This document shows positions 58,759 through 64,000 of a DNA stretch of 64,000 bases, piece after piece; position 1 is the first letter of the stretch; each line of letters begins with the position of its first letter. This stretch comes from Streptomyces sp. HM190. Its GTDB lineage: Bacteria; Actinomycetota; Actinomycetes; Streptomycetales; Streptomycetaceae. Under the pieces are notes generated by a model that ran no database searches, was not told the origin of the DNA, and saw only the letters and a program-made list of their open reading frames with translations. Made by a program: the position numbers and the translations under genes. Location: assembly GCF_009857135.1 (NCBI RefSeq), contig NZ_CP047318.1:3906001-3970000 (forward strand), in the 5' to 3' direction.

Positions 58759-58800
58759 CGGAGCCGGTGGTATCCCCGTACGCGTAGCGGAGCCGGTGGT
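58746..58800 (+). repeat. Tandem duplication across the NPP1 stop codon
   Basis: A 26-base sequence beginning CCCGTACGCGTAGCGGAGCC occurs at 58746-58771 and again, identical, at 58775-58800 (period 29). The first copy supplies the last codons and stop of the NPP1 gene. Identity suggests a recent event. Confidence 0.85.
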
Positions 58801-58818
58801 GTCAGGGCCGCGCCCGGC

Positions 58819-59325
58819 TCACGTCCGCCGGGCGCGGCCCCCGGTCGCGCGGCTCGCGCCGGCCGGCCAGACGACGTGCAGGGGCAGGCCCGCGCGGCGG
58901 GCGGCGGCCACGGCCGTGGCGGTGCCTCCCTGCGCCGTGGACGTCTCGCCGTCCCAGACGGCGACCAACCGGTGCGCCCGCCGGACCAGTTCGCGGTTGG
59001 CGTCCTCGTACGCCTGCCCGCCCGCGCTGTCGTGGCCGAGGACGAGCACCTCGGCCGCGGCCGCGATCAGCCGGTCGAACGTCGCGCCCTGCACGTCGCC
59101 GACCTGGCGCTCCCGGTAGTCCCGCGCCGGGATCACCGCGACCAGCCGGCCGCCGAGCGCGAGGACCGCCTCAGCGAACAGGGAGTCGGCGCCGTCGGCG
59201 AGACACGAGAGCCCGGTGATCCCCTCCGCCGCGTACGGCCCGAGGAACTCCCGCAGGACCCGCCGCACGAGGGGAACGCTCGCCTCGGTGAGGTCCCTGT
59301 GCCCGGTCACGGCGATGGCGATCAA
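58819..59325 (-). CDS. SLOG/DprA-like nucleotide-binding protein
   Basis: A 168-residue Rossmann-like protein of the SLOG superfamily (YspA-type). It opens MIAIAVTGHRDL, and GLSCLADGADSLFAEAVLALGG with AVIPARDY is the ligand-binding core. SLOG domains bind nucleotides or their derivatives, sometimes as sensors in stress systems. The start is a TTG at 59325 with a weak site. It stands alone. Confidence 0.78.
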   Translation of the reverse strand: MIAIAVTGHRDLTEASVPLVRRVLREFLGPYAAEGITGLSCLADGADSLFAEAVLALGGRLVAVIPARDYRERQVGDVQGATFDRLIAAAAEVLVLGHDSAGGQAYEDANRELVRRAHRLVAVWDGETSTAQGGTATAVAAARRAGLPLHVVWPAGASRATGGRARRT

Positions 59326-59441
59326 GAGACCCCCGCCCGCCGGACCCGCCGTGGCCGTGGTGCCTGCCCCGGCTGCCTTTCCCCGCCCACTGCTCCACCC
59401 ACTCGGCTAGAAGGAGTCCGCGGATCGTATGCCGCGGACCC

Positions 59442-59464
59442 GCCGACCGGTAGTGCCGGTCGGC
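59442..59464. terminator. Hairpin after cutC
   Basis: GCCGACCGG-TAGTG-CCGGTCGGC, a perfect 9-bp stem, in the gap between cutC and the SLOG gene, both on the minus strand. It would end cutC transcription. Confidence 0.6.
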
Positions 59465-59580
59465 CACGGCGCCAGAGCAAGGAACCCACCGCGCAGGCGA
59501 CATGGAGCGGACGCGCGAGGCGCCCGGCGGCCGGGCCGGACAGCCGCGTTGGCGGCGGACCCGCGAGGAGGATCGCGCCC

Positions 59581-60294
59581 TCAGTACGCCACGGCGCTGC
59601 CGACGCCCGCGTCGAGCGCGGCCCGCCACTCCCGTACGGCGTCCGCGTCGACGGGCGTGTCCCAGCCGCCGGGGCGGGCGGCGCCGCCGATGTGGAAGGC
59701 GTCCAGCCCGGCGGCGCCGAGGCGGGGCAGGTGGTCCAGGCGCAGACCACCGCCGACCATGAGCCGCGGTGCGTAGCCGGGCTCGCCGCGCCGGGCGGCC
59801 TCCGCGAGCAGGGTCGGCAGTCCGGCGTCGACACCGTCCCCCGAGCCGGCCGTGAGATACGTGTCCAGCCCCGGCAGGTCCGCGAGCCGCCTGCGCAGGG
59901 CGTCGCGGTCGGCGGCGCGGTCGATGGCGCGGTGGAAGGTCCAGCGGCAGCCGTCCAGCTCGGCGACCAGGCGTTCCAGGACAGGCAGATCGGGGTCGCC
60001 ACGCGGGTCGAGGAACCCCAGCACGAACTCCTCCGCCCCGGCGGCGCGCATGTCGCAGGCGACCCGGACGAGCGCGTCCAGGTCCCCCGCCGCGAACCCG
60101 TCGGTGAGCCGCAGCATCACCCGCGCCGGGATGTCCACGGCGGCCCGCACCTCGACGAACGTCCGCACGGTCGGCGACAGCCCGTCGGCCCGCATGTCGG
60201 CGACCAGCTCCAGCCGGTCGGCTCCGCCGGTCTGCGCGGCGACGGCGTCCCTGGCGTCCAGGGCGATGACCTCAAGGAGGACGGGCGTGGCCAT
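59581..60294 (-). CDS. cutC: CutC family protein
   Basis: A 237-residue TIM-barrel protein of the CutC family, historically linked to copper homeostasis although the biochemical role is uncertain. Motifs are LEVIALDARDAVAAQTGGADRLELVADM, VRDM-like LRLTDGF and FHRAIDRA, with HIGGAARPG near the C-terminus. GGAAGGGG is just before the ATG at 60294. A GntR-like half-palindrome lies 51-60 bases upstream. Confidence 0.9.
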   Translation of the reverse strand: MATPVLLEVIALDARDAVAAQTGGADRLELVADMRADGLSPTVRTFVEVRAAVDIPARVMLRLTDGFAAGDLDALVRVACDMRAAGAEEFVLGFLDPRGDPDLPVLERLVAELDGCRWTFHRAIDRAADRDALRRRLADLPGLDTYLTAGSGDGVDAGLPTLLAEAARRGEPGYAPRLMVGGGLRLDHLPRLGAAGLDAFHIGGAARPGGWDTPVDADAVREWRAALDAGVGSAVAY

Positions 60295-60344
60295 GGGGCC
60301 CCTTCCGATTCGGGTACGGCGTAAGACGACAGCGGGCAGCAATA

Positions 60345-60354
60345 GGTCTAGTCC
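60345..60354. promoter_or_regulatory. GntR/DasR-like site upstream of cutC
   Basis: GGTCTAGTCC, in the wider context ATAGGTCTAGTCCAAT, resembles the DasR element (core GGTCTAGACC) with one core mismatch. Position is 51-60 bases before cutC. Weak evidence. Confidence 0.3.
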
Positions 60355-60482
60355 AATTTACCAACAAACCCGCCCGTTGGACCGCCCTCTCACGATTCGC
60401 GTACGGCCGACCACGCTCCGCATCTACCCTCGGGACCGGCGCAGGCCCAACAGAACCGGCTGTCAGAGGAGGACGTCGTCCC

Positions 60483-61346
60483 ATGAGCAACACGAAGACC
60501 CTCGACCCGTCGCAGTCCACCCGCGCCCTGTACGGCGCGGAACTCCGCCACCGCCGCGAGCGTGCGGGCATGACCCAGGAGGAGCTGGGGGCGGCGCTGT
60601 TCATCAGCGGGGCGTACGTGGGGATGCTGGAGGCGGGGGTACGGCGGATGCGGCCGGAGTTCGCGAGGATGGCGGACGAACTGCTCCAGACGGACGGGTT
60701 CTTCACGCGGAACGTGGAAGCGGCACGGAACTCCCCGTACGAGCATCACTTCGCGGACGTGGTGGAGTTCGAGGGCCTGGCCCGCACGATCAAGGACTGG
60801 GCGCCGATCCTGGTACCGGGACTGCTCCAGACGGCCGGGTATACGCGGGCGGTCGTGCGAGCGTACGACCCCGTCCTGACGGAGGACGTGGTGGAGGAGC
60901 GGGTCTCCGCCCGCAAGGCCCGCGCGCACATCTTCGACGACCCGAGGAGGCCGCGGTACTGGGCGGTCCTGGACGAGATGGTGCTACGACGCCCTGTGGG
61001 CGGCCCGGTGGTGATGGCGGAGCAACTCCGGCACATCGCCGCGATGGTCCGACGCAACCGCATCATCGTGCAGGTGCTACCGCTGGCGGAGGGGGCGAAC
61101 GCCGGGGTGGGAGGCGTCTTCAAGCTGATGACCTTCGAGGATGCGCCACCGGTGATGTACTCCCAAGGGGCCGAAACGGGACGCCTCTTCGACGATCCGA
61201 CTGTGGTGACCCGCTCCACACTGACCTACGATCTGCTCGGGGGTGCGGCGCTGTCGCCTGCCGCGTCCCTCGACCTGATCGAGCAGGCGGCCAAGGAGTA
61301 CGAGGATGCGTACCGCTCCCGATCTGAGGACCGCGACCTGGTGTAA
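60483..61346 (+). CDS. XRE-family regulator with DUF5753
   Basis: A 287-residue regulator. An N-terminal helix-turn-helix (LYGAELRHRRERAGMTQEELGAALFISGAYVGMLEAG) is followed by a DUF5753 ligand-type domain (EFEGLARTIKDWAPILVPGLLQTAGYTRAVV). This architecture, with a DUF397 gene directly downstream, is repeated dozens of times in Streptomyces (BldB/WhiJ/AbaA-like group). It overlaps the DUF397 gene by 41 bases, so the two products are made together. GAGGA precedes the ATG. Confidence 0.93.
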   Translation: MSNTKTLDPSQSTRALYGAELRHRRERAGMTQEELGAALFISGAYVGMLEAGVRRMRPEFARMADELLQTDGFFTRNVEAARNSPYEHHFADVVEFEGLARTIKDWAPILVPGLLQTAGYTRAVVRAYDPVLTEDVVEERVSARKARAHIFDDPRRPRYWAVLDEMVLRRPVGGPVVMAEQLRHIAAMVRRNRIIVQVLPLAEGANAGVGGVFKLMTFEDAPPVMYSQGAETGRLFDDPTVVTRSTLTYDLLGGAALSPAASLDLIEQAAKEYEDAYRSRSEDRDLV

Positions 61347-61593
61347 GAGCAGCTACAGCGCAGGCACGTCGGACGAATGCGTGGAGGTCGCCGGCGACTT
61401 CACCGGCGCCGCCCTCTCCTGGCGGAAGTCGAGCCACAGCGGCGGCGAGCCCGACGAATGCCTCGAAGTCTCCGACGACCTCCCCGGCGTCGTCCCCGTC
61501 CGCGACAGCAAGAACCCCGCCGGCGGTGTGCTGCTCCTCGGCGCCACCGCCTGGTCGGCCTTCGTCGCGGCGGCGGGCCGGGAGCTTCCCTGA
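61306..61593 (+). CDS. Tandem DUF397 protein
   Basis: A 95-residue partner of the XRE/DUF5753 regulator. Residues 11-28 (WCKSSYSAGTSDECVEVA) are a first, truncated DUF397 motif and residues 38-85 (WRKSSHSGGEPDECLEVSDD...VRDSKNPAGGVLLL) a second, complete one. Most partners have a single copy. DUF397 proteins are thought to antagonise the regulator. It ends 11 bases before the convergent DinB gene. Confidence 0.88.
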   Translation: MRTAPDLRTATWCKSSYSAGTSDECVEVAGDFTGAALSWRKSSHSGGEPDECLEVSDDLPGVVPVRDSKNPAGGVLLLGATAWSAFVAAAGRELP

Positions 61594-61603
61594 GAGCGAT
61601 CGG

Positions 61604-62275
61604 TCAGTCGAAGAGGTTCAGTTCGGCGGGCGTCGCCCCGGCCAGCTCGTACGTCGCGGTGGTGAGCGGGCGGCCGGAGTAGAGCCGTACGAGCGTCGGG
61701 GCGTCGCCGATGTAGCGCGCGGGCGGGGCGTCGCCGCTGGGGGCGCCCAGCAGGAGGGGCTCGTCCGCGTCGTCGAGGTCGGCGTGGAGGGGACGCGTGC
61801 CGCGCGTACGGGTGAGGTGGGACAACAGGTCCACGGCCAGACCGAGTTGGGAGCCGCCGTACGCGCCGGGGAGCCCCCAGGCGTCCCGCACGTCCCCGGC
61901 GTGCACCCACTCCCCGAGGGCGACGCCGTCCAGGACGCCGCCGGCGTCGGCGATGACGGGACCGGCGTCGGTCATCCCGCGCTCCAGCTCGTCCACGATC
62001 TGCCCGACGGACCAGTCCGCCCGCTCGGCGATGTCCCGGTCGTTCGACTCGGGGCTGAACACGCCCTTCTCGAAGCGCCTTTCCACCACCCGCGACAGGG
62101 CGGCCGAACAGTGCGCGAGCACATCCCGCACCGTCCACCCGGGGCAGCAGGTCTCCGCCCCGAAGTCGTTCTCCGCCCGGCCCCGCAACAACGGCACCAG
62201 CACATCCCGCTCGGCCGCCAGCAACCGCCCCGGCAGCCCGGGATCCCGCACCTCGTGCACATCAGCGACAGTCAT
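61604..62275 (-). CDS. DinB-fold / maleylpyruvate isomerase-type protein
   Basis: A 223-residue protein of the mycothiol-dependent DinB_2 superfamily (TIGR03083-like). Motifs are CCPGWTVRDVLAHC with the first metal histidine, and ALGEWVHAGDVRDAWGLP with the second. Members use mycothiol or catalyse small isomerisations; the substrate here is unknown. TAGCGT sits 7 bases before the ATG at 62275, a leaderless-type start. Confidence 0.85.
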   Translation of the reverse strand: MTVADVHEVRDPGLPGRLLAAERDVLVPLLRGRAENDFGAETCCPGWTVRDVLAHCSAALSRVVERRFEKGVFSPESNDRDIAERADWSVGQIVDELERGMTDAGPVIADAGGVLDGVALGEWVHAGDVRDAWGLPGAYGGSQLGLAVDLLSHLTRTRGTRPLHADLDDADEPLLLGAPSGDAPPARYIGDAPTLVRLYSGRPLTTATYELAGATPAELNLFD

Positions 62276-62282
62276 GGCCCCC

Positions 62283-62288
62283 ACGCTA
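62283..62288 (-). promoter_or_regulatory. -10 box of the DinB-fold gene
   Basis: On the minus strand TAGCGT is followed by a 7-base spacer and the ATG at 62275, leaderless spacing. Confidence 0.5.
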
Positions 62289-62322
62289 GGAGGCGGGGCG
62301 CCCCGATGTCCCCCTCCCACGG

Positions 62323-62328
62323 CACAAT
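62323..62328 (+). promoter_or_regulatory. -10 box of the HD phosphohydrolase gene
   Basis: CACAAT ends 6 bases before the ATG at 62335. It is identical in sequence and spacing to the box of the HAD gene at 45477-45482. Confidence 0.5.
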
Positions 62329-62334
62329 GCCCCC

Positions 62335-63003
62335 ATGTCCCACGACCCGCTGGAATCCCGCTGGCTCCAGGCCCTGCTCCCGGCCCGTGACGACGCCCGT
62401 GCCGAGGTCCCTGGCGAGGCGGGTCACCCGAGCCCGCTCCCGTACGCGGCGAACCTGATCAAGCGGTGGTCCGAGCCCCAGCGGAAGTACCACACCCTCG
62501 ATCACCTCACGGCGGTGCTGGACCGCGTCGACCTGCTGGAGGAGTACGCGGCGGACCCGGCCCTCGTGCGGCTGGCCGCGTGGTTCCACGACGCGGTCTA
62601 CCTGCCGGAGCGGTCGACGAACGAGGAGCGGTCCGCGCGGCTCGCCGAGCGGGCGCTGCCCGAGGCCGGGGTGCCGGCGGAGAAGGTCGCGGAGGTGGCC
62701 CGGCTGGTCCGGCTCACCGTCTCCCACGACCCGGCGGACGACGACGCCAACGGCCAGGTCCTGTGCGACGCCGACCTCGCGGTCCTCGCCTCGCCCCCGG
62801 ACGCGTACGCCGCGTACGCCGCCGCCGTCCGCGAGGAGTACGGCTTCGTGCCCGACGACGCCTTCCGCGAGGGCCGGGCGGCCGTCCTGCGCCACCTCCT
62901 CGCCCTGCCCCGCCTCTTCCGGACGCCGTACGGGCAGCGGGAGTGGGAGGAACGGGCCCGCGCCAACCTGCGGGCAGAGCTGGAATCCCTGTCCCCCGAG
63001 TGA
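62335..63003 (+). CDS. HD-domain phosphohydrolase-like protein
   Basis: A 222-residue predicted metal-dependent phosphohydrolase (COG4339). Metal ligands are in YHTLDHL (first His), AAWFHDAVYL (His-Asp) and LCDADLAVLA (last Asp). It is divergent from the DinB-fold gene with 59 bases between the starts, and both seem leaderless. Substrate unknown, perhaps a nucleotide. Confidence 0.88.
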   Translation: MSHDPLESRWLQALLPARDDARAEVPGEAGHPSPLPYAANLIKRWSEPQRKYHTLDHLTAVLDRVDLLEEYAADPALVRLAAWFHDAVYLPERSTNEERSARLAERALPEAGVPAEKVAEVARLVRLTVSHDPADDDANGQVLCDADLAVLASPPDAYAAYAAAVREEYGFVPDDAFREGRAAVLRHLLALPRLFRTPYGQREWEERARANLRAELESLSPE

Positions 63004-63090
63004 GGTATCGGCCGTCGGTACCGGGGAACACGACGGGCGGCGGGGTTCGCCCCGGGAATGCCGCCGCCACGCCCCCGGTTTGCCCTCTAT

Positions 63091-64000
63091 ATGTCCTCCG
63101 ACGCCGCCGCAGACCGCTCCCCTCACCGTCCCGCTCCCCAGCCCGGCGGTGCCCGCGTCCCCCTCTCCGTCTACGTCCTCGGGCTCGCCGTCTTCGCGCT
63201 CGGTACCAGTGAGTTCATGCTGTCGGGGCTGCTGCCGCCGATCGCCGAGGACATGGACGTGTCGATCCCGCGGGCCGGGCTCCTCATCTCCGCGTTCGCG
63301 ATCGGCATGGTCGTCGGGGCGCCGCTGCTGGCCGTGGCGACGCTGCGACTGCCGCGCAGGACGACGCTCATCACGCTGATCAGCGTCTTCGGCGTGGGCC
63401 AGGTCGCGGGCGCGCTCGCCCCGAACTACGCCGTGCTGTTCGCCTCACGCGTCGTGAGCGCGCTGGCGTGCGCCGGGTTCTGGGCGGTGGGGGCGGCCGT
63501 CGCCGTCGCCATGGTGCCCGTCACCGCGCGGGCCCGCGCCCTCGCGATCATGATCGGCGGGTTGTCGATCGCCAACGTGCTGGGCGTTCCGGCGGGCGCG
63601 TTCCTCGGGGAGCACTTCGGGTGGCGGTCGGCGTTCTGGGCGGTCGCCGTGGCGTCGGCGACCGCCCTGGCCGGGGTCGCCGCGCTCGTCCCGGCCATTC
63701 CGCTGCCCGCCGAGCGGCCCCGGCTCGGCGCCGAGGCCCGCATCTACCGCGAGCCGCAGGTCTGGCTCTCCATCGCCGTCGTGGCGCTCGCCGCCGGCGG
63801 TGTGTTCTGCGCGTTCAGCTATCTCGCGCCGCTGCTCTCGGATGTCGCCGGGCTCGACGACGGCTGGGTGCCGACGGTCCTCGCGCTGTTCGGGGTCGGG
63901 GCGCTGACCGGTACGGCCGTCGGCGGGCGGATCGCCGACGCGCACCTCTTCGGGGTGCTGCTCACCGGCATCGCCGCCTCCACCGTCCTCCTGGTCGCGC
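63091..64000 (+). CDS. MFS exporter, chloramphenicol-resistance type (partial)
   Basis: The frame starts at ATG 63091 (MSSDAAADRSPHRPAPQPGG) and runs off the right edge, giving 303 residues of about 400. Membrane core: VYVLGLAVFALGTSEFMLSGLLPPIAEDM, the signature of the Cml/AraJ/sugar-efflux DHA1 group, then the loop LRLPRRTTL and a motif C-like GVPAGAFLGEHFGWRSAFW. It is a proton-driven drug or sugar exporter. The last third is outside the window. Confidence 0.88.
   Translation, partial: MSSDAAADRSPHRPAPQPGGARVPLSVYVLGLAVFALGTSEFMLSGLLPPIAEDMDVSIPRAGLLISAFAIGMVVGAPLLAVATLRLPRRTTLITLISVFGVGQVAGALAPNYAVLFASRVVSALACAGFWAVGAAVAVAMVPVTARARALAIMIGGLSIANVLGVPAGAFLGEHFGWRSAFWAVAVASATALAGVAALVPAIPLPAERPRLGAEARIYREPQVWLSIAVVALAAGGVFCAFSYLAPLLSDVAGLDDGWVPTVLALFGVGALTGTAVGGRIADAHLFGVLLTGIAASTVLLVA

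Overview
The window is a stretch of high-GC actinobacterial chromosome that looks like the core region of a Streptomyces species. Evidence: very strong third-position G/C, a conservon (cvn) signalling operon, futalosine-pathway menaquinone genes (mqnB, mqnD), a CebR-type operator before a cellulase, an XRE/DUF397 pair, and many TANNNT boxes placed 6-7 nt before a start codon, the signature of leaderless transcripts. No rRNA, tRNA, CRISPR array or intact insertion sequence was recognised.

Layout. 0-5.3 kb: edge of a probable sensor kinase, an ABC exporter pair (FtsX-like permease plus ATPase) and a large FAD/Fe-S oxidase. 5.5-10.4 kb: a conservon operon (CvnA sensor, CvnB roadblock, CvnC DUF742) that runs straight into a CYP157-like P450 and lacks the CvnD GTPase. 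10.6-19.5 kb: leaderless serC, a secreted tripeptidyl-aminopeptidase-like hydrolase, a GH5-CBM2 cellulase, a propeller-like membrane-anchored secreted protein, an SGNH hydrolase, a Uma2 nuclease-fold protein and an MFS transporter. 19.5-21.5 kb: a rearranged patch with one intact aldo/keto reductase inverted between two relics of another, plus a resolvase/ATPase chimera. 21.6-29.4 kb: a 29-residue membrane peptide, thpR-MFS-marR, an NCS2 purine permease, DUF2530 and a CtpE-like P-type ATPase.

29.4-31.1 kb: a lower-GC islet holding a secreted protein of unknown function and two tiny membrane proteins that overlap by ATGA. It abuts a truncated copy of the secreted gene that follows at 31.2 kb. 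32-35.4 kb: a sacsin-type N-terminal ATPase protein, then a large palindromic intergenic repeat. 35.7-41.1 kb: DUF3027, an MFS protein, a DUF2771 lipoprotein, mqnB-mqnD and a cold-shock protein. 41.7-46.6 kb: a LuxR regulator divergent from a cutinase, a small membrane protein, a HAD phosphatase and a HAAS-type membrane protein.

46.8-56.2 kb: a nucleic-acid ATPase neighbourhood with a Helicase_C_3/XPB-partner protein, a UPF0114 membrane domain fused to an IstB-like ATPase, an XPB-type helicase divergent from it, and a HelD-type RNA polymerase helicase. 56.3-64 kb: a trypsin-like lipoprotein, an NPP1 protein, a SLOG protein, CutC, the XRE-DUF397 pair, a DinB-fold protein, an HD phosphohydrolase and the start of an MFS exporter.

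Most genes are conserved Streptomyces housekeeping or secretome genes. The least ordinary parts are the GTPase-less conservon with a P450 missing the ExxR arginine, the UPF0114-IstB fusion between two helicase genes, the 29.4-31.1 kb islet, and the split aldo/keto reductase locus.
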